Assembly (NCBI GenBank): GCA_016842005.1
Contig: JAENYD010000003.1
Coordinates: forward strand, 1 to 64,000
Direction: 5' to 3'
DNA length: 64,000 nucleotides
DNA from: Clostridium thermobutyricum
GTDB lineage: Bacteria; Bacillota; Clostridia; Ch29
Of this stretch, positions 19,258 through 29,300 are shown in pieces; the stretch's first letter is position 1, and each line of letters opens with the position of its first letter. The position numbers were made by a program, and so were the translations under genes. The notes under the pieces are model-generated. The model searched no databases. It saw nothing but the letters and a program-made list of their open reading frames with translations, and was not told the origin of the DNA.

Positions 19258-20073
19258 ATGAAATTGGGTTACCTTGGTCCTGAGGGGTCATACAGTTATG
19301 AAGCAGCTCTTTTGTATTCTCCCGGTTCAGAGCCTGTAAGCATGAAATCATTTTCGCACATAATAGAAGGTGTGGAAAAAGGTATTATTGAAAAAGGCAT
19401 TCTGCCGATGGAAAATTCAACAGAAGGATCTGTTACCTTTGTGATGGATGGACTTCTCCACATAAAGGAGACCAGTATTATTAATGAAATTGTTGTACCG
19501 ATTGCTCACAATCTGTTTTCAATGGATGGGACCCTGGAAAAGGTTCATTTTGTTCTTTCGCACTCCCAGGCCATTCAACAGTGCCGGGATTTTTTCAAAA
19601 CCAATTATCCATATATAAATTTGCTGGCCTGTGAAAGTTCGGCTGTCGCTTGTAGAATAGCAAAAGAAAAGGGCTGTGAATATGGGGCAATTGCAAGCAG
19701 GAAAGCGGGAGAGATTTATGGATTGAAACTCATCGCATCGGATATTCAGGACAACCGGTTAAACCAAACCCGCTTCATTATTCTGGGAAAGAATAAACCC
19801 GGACCTACGGGACATGATAAAACATCCATTGTGTTTTCCTTCCATAAAGACAGGCCCGGAAATTTATACAGTGTATTAAAGAGTTTTGCAGAGGCAGAAG
19901 TCAACCTTACAAGAATTGAATCAAGACCTGCAAAAGCGGAAATAGGTAAATATATATTTTATATTGACTTTATGGGTCATCAACGGGAATACAAAATAAG
20001 CAAGGTGCTGGATGAAATAAAAAACATTACAAACCCGTTTAAAGTTCTGGGGTCGTATCCAGTGCACAGATAA
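19258..20073 (+). CDS. pheA: prephenate dehydratase
   Basis: YLGPEGSYSYEAA, MENSTEGSV, ACT domain with ESRPAK. Confidence 0.95.
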   Translation: MKLGYLGPEGSYSYEAALLYSPGSEPVSMKSFSHIIEGVEKGIIEKGILPMENSTEGSVTFVMDGLLHIKETSIINEIVVPIAHNLFSMDGTLEKVHFVLSHSQAIQQCRDFFKTNYPYINLLACESSAVACRIAKEKGCEYGAIASRKAGEIYGLKLIASDIQDNRLNQTRFIILGKNKPGPTGHDKTSIVFSFHKDRPGNLYSVLKSFAEAEVNLTRIESRPAKAEIGKYIFYIDFMGHQREYKISKVLDEIKNITNPFKVLGSYPVHR

Positions 20074-20110
20074 GCAGTTGTTAATTGATTGGTTCTCATT
20101 TAAAATATAT

Positions 20111-20127
20111 AACAGTATACAGTCTGA
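20111..20127. promoter_or_regulatory. candidate GntR/FCD operator
   Basis: AACAGTATACAGTCTGA; core shared with the sites at 21197 and 21947. Confidence 0.4.
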
Positions 20128-20154
20128 TAAAAATGAAAGATGAGGGTGTCGCTA

Positions 20155-21042
20155 TTGAATAATAATTTGGTTAATCATGAATTCACCAGACATATGGGAG
20201 AAATTGCCCTTAAATCAATGCTCTATGAAGTTGCCGCATCACCAAAGCCGGGACTGGTGGACAGGTACAACCCGGGGGCCCACAAAGATATGGATTTTTT
20301 TACCTTTCTGGCCAGCAGTTCTGTCCTGGTATCCGTATTTACCGAATGCGCACGGAAAGGTATCATATATGACCGGGACTGCTGTCAGGGGCTGCTGGAA
20401 AGCATCAGGCCCGTGGGCATAGCCGGGGAGATGGCAATGTACAGGGCTACAAAAGGAGTTAATACCCATAAGGGACTGATTTTTTCCCTGGGAATAATAT
20501 CTGCCGCTGCAGGCAATGCATTTGCAAAATCCGGGAATGAAAGGATACCGGCCGAACAGATATGTGACCTGGTAAAAAAGATTACCCGCGGTATTACACA
20601 CAGGGAACTGAAGCATCACCACCGGGAAGAACTGACCTATGGCGAGCGGCTTTACAGGGAGTATGGAGTTACAGGGATAAGGGGGGAGGTGGAGTCGGGA
20701 TTTGAAACGGTGAGAAGCGTGTCGCTCCCGGTTCTCAGAAAACTCGTCAAAAATAAGCATATCAGTATCAATGATGTTCTGGTACATGTTTTACTGTATC
20801 TGATGATCAGCGCAGAGGACAGTAATATACTGGGCCGTCACGGTTGGGATACTCTGATGTATGTTAAGGATGCAGCCCGGAAAGCATTGGACCTGGGCGG
20901 TATGTTTACAAAAGATGGGAAAGAATATATCAAGATGATGGACAGGGATTTTATCGATAAAAATATAAGTCCCGGGGGGGCAGCCGACTTGCTGGCAGTG
21001 ACCCTGGCGCTGTACCTGCTGGAAGAGCCGGACGGTATATGA
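20155..21042 (+). CDS. citG: CitG/MdcB-type triphosphoribosyl-dephospho-CoA synthase
   Basis: AASPKPGLVDRYNPGAHKDMDFFTF and TKGVNTHKGLIFSLGI motifs. Confidence 0.9.
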   Translation: MNNNLVNHEFTRHMGEIALKSMLYEVAASPKPGLVDRYNPGAHKDMDFFTFLASSSVLVSVFTECARKGIIYDRDCCQGLLESIRPVGIAGEMAMYRATKGVNTHKGLIFSLGIISAAAGNAFAKSGNERIPAEQICDLVKKITRGITHRELKHHHREELTYGERLYREYGVTGIRGEVESGFETVRSVSLPVLRKLVKNKHISINDVLVHVLLYLMISAEDSNILGRHGWDTLMYVKDAARKALDLGGMFTKDGKEYIKMMDRDFIDKNISPGGAADLLAVTLALYLLEEPDGI

Positions 21043-21196
21043 TCCTATACAGCTCAGCATCCCGGGATACCTATCCGCAGGACCATTTCAAAGGTGCACT
21101 TTGTTCACTGTTACACTTCTAAAAATTTTTCCGGAAAATTTTCAAATAAAAAAGAAGGATTCTTAAAGGTTTTATAGAAAGGTATTATTGAAAATT

Positions 21197-21215
21197 GGAT
21201 ACAGGATACAGTATC
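21197..21215. promoter_or_regulatory. candidate GntR/FCD operator (possible autoregulation)
   Basis: GGATACAGGATACAGTATC, upstream of the regulator gene. Confidence 0.5.
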
Positions 21216-21241
21216 ACAAAATAAATAACAGGAGTGATTTA

Positions 21242-21922
21242 ATGGGACGGGTTTTTGAGTATACCGATTTAAAAAACATTAAACCAATAAGGGACATTGT
21301 CTATGAACAGCTCAGGAAAGCCATACTGGAAGGGACCATAAAACCGGGGGAGAGAATAGTTGAGAATGAGTATGCCGATATGCTTAACATCAGCAGAACC
21401 CCGGTAAGAGAAGCGTTAAGGAAGCTGGAAATTGAAGGGTTTGTGGAATATATTCCCCGAAAAGGTGTAATAGTGAAAGGGTTCAGTCTCAAGGACATTA
21501 TAGAAATTTTTGAGATAAGAAAGGCCCTGGAATGTCTGGCGGTAAAGCATGTAGTTGAGAATATCTCGGATGAAGAGATTGAAGCCCTGAAAGAGATTAT
21601 TAAAAAGATGGAGGAAGCCGGAAAAGAAGACAACTATGAAAGGATAGTGGATATATGTCAGCACTTTCACCAATCCATCCTGGATGCCAGCTCCATGCCC
21701 AGATTACAGAGTATGATCAGTACTCTGCAGGAATATCTGGAAAGGTTCAAAAGGGTTACCCTTGCAAAGGATACGAGAAGGACAAGTGCAATAAAGGAGC
21801 ACAAAGAGATAATGCAGGCGATCATAGAGAAGGATGTCAGTAAGGCTGAAGAACTGACCATAAAGCATATTGACGCTTCCCGGAAGGCATTTCTCAACGG
21901 CTACCAGGTGAATTTGGAATAA
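21242..21922 (+). CDS. GntR-family regulator with FCD domain
   Basis: GERIVENEYADMLNISRTPVREALRKLEIEGFVEYIPRKGVIV (wHTH), helical C-terminal domain. Confidence 0.93.
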   Translation: MGRVFEYTDLKNIKPIRDIVYEQLRKAILEGTIKPGERIVENEYADMLNISRTPVREALRKLEIEGFVEYIPRKGVIVKGFSLKDIIEIFEIRKALECLAVKHVVENISDEEIEALKEIIKKMEEAGKEDNYERIVDICQHFHQSILDASSMPRLQSMISTLQEYLERFKRVTLAKDTRRTSAIKEHKEIMQAIIEKDVSKAEELTIKHIDASRKAFLNGYQVNLE

Positions 21923-21946
21923 GGTATCTTTTTTTTATCGATAATT

Positions 21947-21966
21947 GGATACAGTATACAGTATTT
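21947..21966. promoter_or_regulatory. candidate GntR/FCD operator
   Basis: GGATACAGTATACAGTATTT, upstream of aconitase. Confidence 0.5.
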
Positions 21967-22016
21967 ATTTGCAGGTGTGTTTCCTGACCAGAGAAAAAGA
22001 GAGGAAGGTGAATAAT

Positions 22017-23954
22017 ATGGGATTGAATATTACCCGGAAGATCATAACACAGCACCTGGTGGAAGGGGAAATGATACCAGGAAAAGAGATCGGTTTGAAA
22101 ATTGACCAGACATTGACGCAGGATGCAACAGGTACAATGGCTTATCTTGAATTTGCCGCCATGGGAATACCGCGGGTCAAGACAGAGCTTTCGGTCAGCT
22201 ATATTGACCACAATACCCTGCAAACCGGCTTTGAAAATGCCGATGACCACAGGTTTTTGCAGAGTGCCGCCGCGAAGTTCGGTATTTACTTCTCCCGGGC
22301 AGGCAATGGTATTTGCCATCAGGTTCATCTGGAACGTTTCGGGATACCGGGAAAGACGTTGCTGGGGTCGGACAGCCATACCCCGACCTGCGGGGGTTTA
22401 GGCATGCTCGCAATAGGGGCAGGGGGACTTGATGTGGCGGCTGCTATGGCCGGTTTCCCCTATTATGTACAAATGCCGGAAGTGGTAAATATCCGGCTGC
22501 ACGGCAGACCTGCCCCCTGGATTTCAGGAAAGGATATTATCCTTGAAGTACTGCGCCGGTTAACTGTAAAGGGCGGCGTAGGAAAGGTGATGGAGTATAC
22601 GGGGGACGGCTTGTCTTACCTGGAAGTTCCTGAAAGGGCTACCATAACAAATATGGGTGCGGAGTTGGGAGCAACATCCTCCGTATTTCCCAGTGACCGA
22701 ATGACCAGACGGTTTATGGCTGCCCAGGGCAGGGAGGAAGCCTTTGTTGAAATTCTTCCGGACCCCGGTGCGGTTTACGATGAAGAGATGGATATATACC
22801 TGAATGAACTGGAGCCGCTTATAGCCTTGCCCCACATGCCGGACAGGGTTGTCAGGGTCAGCGATGCAGAGGGAAGTAAAGTGGACCAGGTTTTTATAGG
22901 CAGCTGCACCAATTCGTCGTACGCTAACCTGATGAGGGTGGCCGCTATACTGAAGGGAAAAACCGTTCATCCTGACGTGAGCCTGGTTGTAGCTCCCGGT
23001 TCCAGACAGGTCCTGTGCAGTCTTGCTTCAAACGGAGCATTGGCAGAGATTATCAGGTCAGGCGCCAGAATCCTGGAATGTGCGTGCGGTCCCTGTGTGG
23101 GAGTGGGTCAGGCACCTTCGTCCGGTGCAGTGTCGCTGCGTACTTCAAACCGTAACTTTGAAGGACGAAGCGGTACAGCCGATGCCAATGTGTACCTTGT
23201 CAGCTGCGAAACTGCCGCTGCATCGGCGTTGACCGGGCAGATAACCGATCCCCGCAGACTGGGGGAGCCTGTCATGATTGAACTGCCCGAAGTGTTTTCG
23301 GTGGACGACAGTATGATAATACCGCCGTCTGACAGGGATACATGCAGTCGGCTCGTCATGGGCCCCAACATAAAACCCCTGCCATCATTCCAGACTCTGG
23401 AGGACCATATGGAACACGAGGTGTTGCTGAAAACTGGAGATAATATAACAACCGACCATATAATGCCTGCAGGGGCGAAGATACTGCCTCTCCGGTCAAA
23501 TATCCCGGCCATTTCCCGGCATACATTCGGGAGTGTGGATCCCACTTTTGCTGAGAGGGCCCTCAATGCAGGAGGAGGTATAATTGTCGGAGGGGAAAAC
23601 TACGGACAGGGTTCAAGCAGGGAGCATGCTGCCCTGGCACCACGATATCTGGGTATCAGGGCGGTACTGGTTAAATCCTTTGCCCGTATACACATGCAGA
23701 ATCTGGTAAACTTTGGAGTGCTGCCGCTGGTCTTTGTCGACAGGGAAGACTATGCGGATATAGAACAGGGTGATGTTCTCAGGATGGCAGGTATCATAAA
23801 GGGTTTGGAGGCCAATGAACTGGAAGTGAAAAACCTTTCGAAGGGTCGCACCTATCCGGTGAAGCATAATCTTTCCAAAAGACAGATTGATATCCTTCTT
23901 GCGGGGGGCCTGCTGGAGTACGTGAAAAAGCAAGCCGGTACCGAAGGACGGTAG
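22017..23954 (+). CDS. aconitate hydratase
   Basis: GSDSHTPTCGGLG, IGSCTNSSYANL, GQGSSREHAALAPRYLG; about 645 aa. Confidence 0.95.
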   Translation: MGLNITRKIITQHLVEGEMIPGKEIGLKIDQTLTQDATGTMAYLEFAAMGIPRVKTELSVSYIDHNTLQTGFENADDHRFLQSAAAKFGIYFSRAGNGICHQVHLERFGIPGKTLLGSDSHTPTCGGLGMLAIGAGGLDVAAAMAGFPYYVQMPEVVNIRLHGRPAPWISGKDIILEVLRRLTVKGGVGKVMEYTGDGLSYLEVPERATITNMGAELGATSSVFPSDRMTRRFMAAQGREEAFVEILPDPGAVYDEEMDIYLNELEPLIALPHMPDRVVRVSDAEGSKVDQVFIGSCTNSSYANLMRVAAILKGKTVHPDVSLVVAPGSRQVLCSLASNGALAEIIRSGARILECACGPCVGVGQAPSSGAVSLRTSNRNFEGRSGTADANVYLVSCETAAASALTGQITDPRRLGEPVMIELPEVFSVDDSMIIPPSDRDTCSRLVMGPNIKPLPSFQTLEDHMEHEVLLKTGDNITTDHIMPAGAKILPLRSNIPAISRHTFGSVDPTFAERALNAGGGIIVGGENYGQGSSREHAALAPRYLGIRAVLVKSFARIHMQNLVNFGVLPLVFVDREDYADIEQGDVLRMAGIIKGLEANELEVKNLSKGRTYPVKHNLSKRQIDILLAGGLLEYVKKQAGTEGR

Positions 23955-24048
23955 TTATACGGACATTTCATGGTAAAGGTACCATTACTGCAGGATTATG
24001 GAAGGTTATGTTCTGGTGGACTGATTATTAATAGTGGGAGTGGACAAT

Positions 24049-25263
24049 ATGGGTGAAAAGATAAGGATGGAGAACGGACTGTTGACAGTGCCCGACAACC
24101 CTGTTATCCCGTTTATAGAGGGGGATGGGACGGGTCCTGATATATGGCGTGCAACAAAACTGGTGGTAGACCGTGCTGTGGAAAAGGCATACAGGGGAAG
24201 ACGAAAGATAGAATGGAAAGAGATATACGCAGGGGAGAAAGCTTTCAATAGGTTGGGACAGTGGCTGCCCCAGGAAACACTGGACACTATCGGTTCCCAC
24301 GTTGTAGCTATCAAAGGGCCCCTTACAACACCGGTCGGTATGGGATTCAGGAGTTTAAACGTATCCATAAGGCAGATGCTTGACCTCTATGCCTGTATCC
24401 GGCCTGTTAGATGGGTGGAAGGGGTCCCGAGTCCAGTAGTACATCCGGAAAGAGTTGACATGGTGGTTTTCCGGGAAAATACCGAAGACATATATGCGGG
24501 CCTGGAATGGGAACCGGGCAGTAAAGAAGCGTTAGCCTTAAGGGAGTTTGTTTGCGAAAAAACCGGCCATTTGCTACCCATGGATGCCGGGATAGGTATA
24601 AAACCTATCAGTAAGAAGGCAACCCAACGTATAATGAGAAAGGCCCTTGAATATGCCCTCAAGCACAGCCGTAAGGTGGTAACAATCGTGCACAAGGGTA
24701 ATATCATGAAATACACCGAAGGAAGTTTTATGAAATGGTGTTATGAGCTTGCAAAGAGTGAATTCGGAGATGTGGTTGTTACAGAGGCGGATATGATTTC
24801 ACAGGGGTTGAATGAAATACCGGAGGGCAGAATAAAAGTCAATGACCGTATTGCGGATAATATGTTCCAGCAGGTCCTGACCCGCAGCAGTGAATATGAG
24901 GTTCTGGTAATGCCTAATCTGAACGGAGACTATTTCTCGGATGCTTTATCGGCCCAGGTAGGTGGACTGGGTATGGCGCCCGGGGCAAACATTGGAGACC
25001 GGATCGCTGTATTTGAAGCAACTCATGGTACGGCGCCCAAATATGCAGACCTGGATAAGGCTAATCCCGGGTCATTAATACTTTCCTCCGCTATGATGCT
25101 GGAACATATGGGGTGGATTGAGGCCTCCGGTCTGATTATCAGTTCCCTTGAAAAGACAGTAAAGCAGAAAAAGGTGACATATGACCTGGCAAGACAGATG
25201 GAAGAAGCACAGGAACTGAAGACATCCCAGTTTGCCGAGGTTATTGTTTCAAATATGAAATAA
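24049..25263 (+). CDS. icd: isocitrate dehydrogenase (NADP type)
   Basis: [58 protein letters not shown]. Confidence 0.95.
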   Translation: MGEKIRMENGLLTVPDNPVIPFIEGDGTGPDIWRATKLVVDRAVEKAYRGRRKIEWKEIYAGEKAFNRLGQWLPQETLDTIGSHVVAIKGPLTTPVGMGFRSLNVSIRQMLDLYACIRPVRWVEGVPSPVVHPERVDMVVFRENTEDIYAGLEWEPGSKEALALREFVCEKTGHLLPMDAGIGIKPISKKATQRIMRKALEYALKHSRKVVTIVHKGNIMKYTEGSFMKWCYELAKSEFGDVVVTEADMISQGLNEIPEGRIKVNDRIADNMFQQVLTRSSEYEVLVMPNLNGDYFSDALSAQVGGLGMAPGANIGDRIAVFEATHGTAPKYADLDKANPGSLILSSAMMLEHMGWIEASGLIISSLEKTVKQKKVTYDLARQMEEAQELKTSQFAEVIVSNMK

Positions 25264-25280
25264 AGGGTTGGTGAAGGTAT

Positions 25281-25958
25281 TTACTTCATCTTATTGATTT
25301 CCACAATGATATTCTGACCGTGCTGATTGGTAATGTAGGAGAATATTATCTCATCACCCGTCTCCAGACCATAACTTTCGAAGCTGTTCTTTACTTCATC
25401 GCTCAACTGAAAGGCTCTGGCTGCCATTTCTTCGGGCACACCGCTTATCTTGACTTCGATGGAATTGCTGTCTATCCGGCCCGAATACCTGCCAGAGTCC
25501 TTTTTAATATCCTGGGTTGATTCCTTTATTCCTTTGAAGATAATCTCTCTTTCATCCTCAGGCATATACACCAGGATATGAGGATAAGTGAGGGCCTGGA
25601 TGACCATTTCGTCTATGCCGGGTGCGTGCAGTCTGACATTCACCTCAATTTCATTCTCCTTACCTTCTACAGTCAGGTCTTCAAGGTAGTAACCACCTGT
25701 TGGCTTCTCGCCAGCGCTTATCAGCATATACAGGTTGTTATCCCTGGTGAATGTATGCATACCTTCCACCATGTAATTGGTGCTGTACCAGTCGGCGAAA
25801 TCTCCTTCATACAGTTTTTCAAATTCAGGTGAAGGTATATTAATAACCTTATAGTCCATTTCACCCACCACCGCCCTGGTTGCATCAGGCGATGCACATC
25901 CTGTCAGTACCGCTGATGTAATAAGCAGTACTGCAATACATATAAACATTTTTTTCAT
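25281..25958 (-). CDS. lipoprotein of unknown function
   Basis: MKKMFICIAVLLITSAVLTGC signal and lipobox. Confidence 0.75.
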   Translation of the reverse strand: MKKMFICIAVLLITSAVLTGCASPDATRAVVGEMDYKVINIPSPEFEKLYEGDFADWYSTNYMVEGMHTFTRDNNLYMLISAGEKPTGGYYLEDLTVEGKENEIEVNVRLHAPGIDEMVIQALTYPHILVYMPEDEREIIFKGIKESTQDIKKDSGRYSGRIDSNSIEVKISGVPEEMAARAFQLSDEVKNSFESYGLETGDEIIFSYITNQHGQNIIVEINKMK

Positions 25959-26344
25959 AAAACAATTCACCGCCTTATCATGTCTCTCGTTATTTTTGAC
26001 GGAAAGAACCCAAAAAAGTTCCAGTATATTGCAAAAATATGACAATAGGCGGGAATATCGTGGCTTCAGCAGGTGTGTTCCCTGACATTAGACCGGAACA
26101 TTGGGGGCGTGCTTGCCGTCATATATTAGTAGGAGGTATAATGGGATAGAGGTATTCATTGTGATGCTGTTATCATTTTTAATACTATCATTATAGAAAT
26201 TTGAGCCTGTCAAATCAAGTGGAAGCGGATTATAACAGCCAAAGACAGGAGCATATGCCTGATCGGCTCCGGATACAGAGTTTGTTGCTGAAAACGGGTA
26301 TACGGTTAGCGTGTTATAAATTGTAATATCAGGGGGGGAAAGGC

Positions 26345-29300
26345 ATGTTAAGTATTAAGAGCATATCCAGGAGAGGTACATATCTGAGGATTACCGCATT
26401 TATTGCCGTGGCTGCACTGGTATCCGGCGTAATTTTTTTTGCCAATGGCTGCAGCAGGCCGGCCGTTGCACCGCCAAAGGTAATGGCAGCGGGGATAACA
26501 CTGGAGGCATCCAGACAGGATGCCCTGGGCATACCCACCGATACCGACTTCATTTTGACCAGCCGTGAGGCCTTAAGTCCGTCGGTTATAAAAAGCTCGC
26601 TTATTGTGGAACCGGAGGTGGAACTGGCCGTAGAGGAAGTGGGGGGAGACAGCAAGCAATTCCGTATTATACCCCGGACAGAGCTGGCATCGAACAAAGT
26701 ATACCGGTTCAGCTTCAGCGACGGTTCGTGGGCTTTCCAGACCAGGAGCGATTTCAGGATAGTGGGCTCCCTGCCCCGGGACGGGGGAGGGGGAGTGCCG
26801 GTTAACTCTGGAATAGAGATAACCTTCAGTCATGAGAACTATGAAGACCCGGACGTATATTTCGAGATAACCCCCAGGGCGGAGGGATACTTTGAAAGAC
26901 ATAAGAGGACTGCGGTTTTTGTCCCTAAGGGCCTTAAACCCGGAACCATCTATACTGTAAAGATTAAAAAAGGCCTTGGGGTTTCAGACAGTGAGGAGGT
27001 TCTGGAAGAAGATTATGTCTTTCGTTTTGAAACCCAGGCACCAGGTGTATCGGAAGGAAAAGGGCCATCAATGGAGATATATATCAACAGGAATTTATAC
27101 GATTATCCTTCCGGGGAAAGGCCTGTCATTGATTTCAGTTATTACAGCCGCAGCAGGCAGGAAACCGATGTGAATTTCACCGTGAACTTATATAAATACA
27201 GGGATGCGGATCACTTCATTGAAGACCTTGAAAGGTATTACAGCATACCTTCCTGGGCCGAATATTCCAGAAGGATGCACAGGGTTGATACATCCGGCCT
27301 TGTAAAGACCGCTACATTTAAAACGCCTCTCCGGAACATAGGACACAAGCATTATATCCTTTTTCCGGAGGAGCCGGAACAGGGATTCTATCTTACCGAA
27401 ATAACCTGCAGAGACCAGGTAACCGGTGAAGATATCGTTAATCGGTTGTGGCTGCAGGTTACAGATACGTCAGGATATGTATCGGTATCCACCGACAAAA
27501 CCCTTGTGTGGGCCAACAGCGTACGGGACGGCGCACCGGTATCCGGAGCTATTGTAGAGCTGAAGGACGGCGGTGTACTGGGCAAAACCGGCAGCGATGG
27601 TCTGTTGGAGTTTGAGACTCCCCGGGATTTGGTTGATACGGAAGAAAATGAGGAGACATACCAATTCCTGAAGATTGTCTCCCCTGAATACGGTCCATGC
27701 GTCATACCGTTATACAAGAGCGGATATTCTTACTACAGCGGAGTTCCCCGGTACAACCACTGGACATACGTATATCTGGACAGGGAGCTGTATCTCCCGG
27801 AAGACACGGTGAACTTCTGGGGTATAATTAAGCCCAGAGAGGGCGCCAGGGGAAGCAGTAAGGTAACCGTTGAGCTGGAGAAATCCGGATATTACGACTA
27901 TTACTACAGACCGTCGGTTATTGCAAAAAAGGAAATCCAGATGAGCGAGGACTACACCTTTACCGCAAATATGAAACTGCCCAACCTCTCCCCCGGTCGT
28001 TACAGCATGGTGTTCAGGATTGACGGAAAAGAAGTGATGGAAAAGTGGTTTGAGGTGCAGACTTATACCAAACCGGCATACAGGATTGACATTGACCAGG
28101 ATAAGAAGGCGGTTTTTTCGGGGAAGGACAGGATAAGCTTCGATGTAAAGGCTTCCTTTTTTGAAGGGACCCCTTTAAGCTCAATGAAGCTCAGCTATTA
28201 CAGCAGCTCAGGTTCCGGCGAACTGGTTACCGGTGAAAAAGGCGAGGCACAGGTGGATTTCGTACCGAAATACAATAATACAAGAGGCGTGTCGTCCAAT
28301 GAGTACTTCAGCGTATACAATACGCTGCCTGAAGCGGGAGAAATCAGGAGTAGCGTTAGTTATATGGTGTTTCACAACGACATGAACCTGTCCTCGTATT
28401 CCCGTTTCACCGATGAAGGGGCAGAGATAAGGGTCAAGCTTAACCGGATAACCCTGGACCGCATCAATAACCCTGACTCAGAAGAGGAGGCACTTGACCG
28501 TGGTACGCCGGAATACATAGGAGACCCTGTGACAGGTCATGAGATAAGGGGAACGATATCCGAAAACCGGTGGGAGAAGGAAGAAGCAGGGCAATACTAT
28601 GACTTCATCAACAAAGAAGTAAGAACCAGGTATAACTACAGGCATTATACCGTTCCAGTGGAAGATTTCGCAATAACCACCGATGCATCAGGGGAAGGAA
28701 CATATGTCTTCCCATATGAGGAGGAGAAGTCATATACCGTCAGACTGGAGGCCACCGACGGAATGGGCAGGACGGTGGTGAGGGAGGAACATATTTACGG
28801 AAGCAGGGTCCTGTATTATGACCGGGCTTACTGGGACTACTATCACCTGGAAGAGGTGGAAGAGAACCGCAGATGTTACGGGGTAGGTCAGGAGTATTTC
28901 CTTGTTTTCAAGAACAATTCCGAGATACTGCCTGAAGGAGGTCCGAACCGCTTCCTGTTCCTTGTGGGCAGGAACGGTCTGAAGGATTACCGGGTTAAGG
29001 ATGTCCCGAGCTTCAGCGCCCGGTTTGAAGAAACCGATATACCCAATCTGTATGTTACAGGAGTATATTTTAACGGCAGGACTTATTACAGGGCCAATCC
29101 CTATTTTGTCCGTTACGACAGCAGTGAGAGGAAACTGGATATAAAGGTTACGCCCGACAAGACATCATACCGTCCCGGAGAGGAAGTGGCTCTCGGCGTG
29201 GAGGTAAAGGATGGCACAGGAAAGCCCCGGGAGGCCGAGGTGAATATCAGCCTTGTGGATGAGGCAATGTTCATGCTGATGGAACAGAGGGCTGACATCC

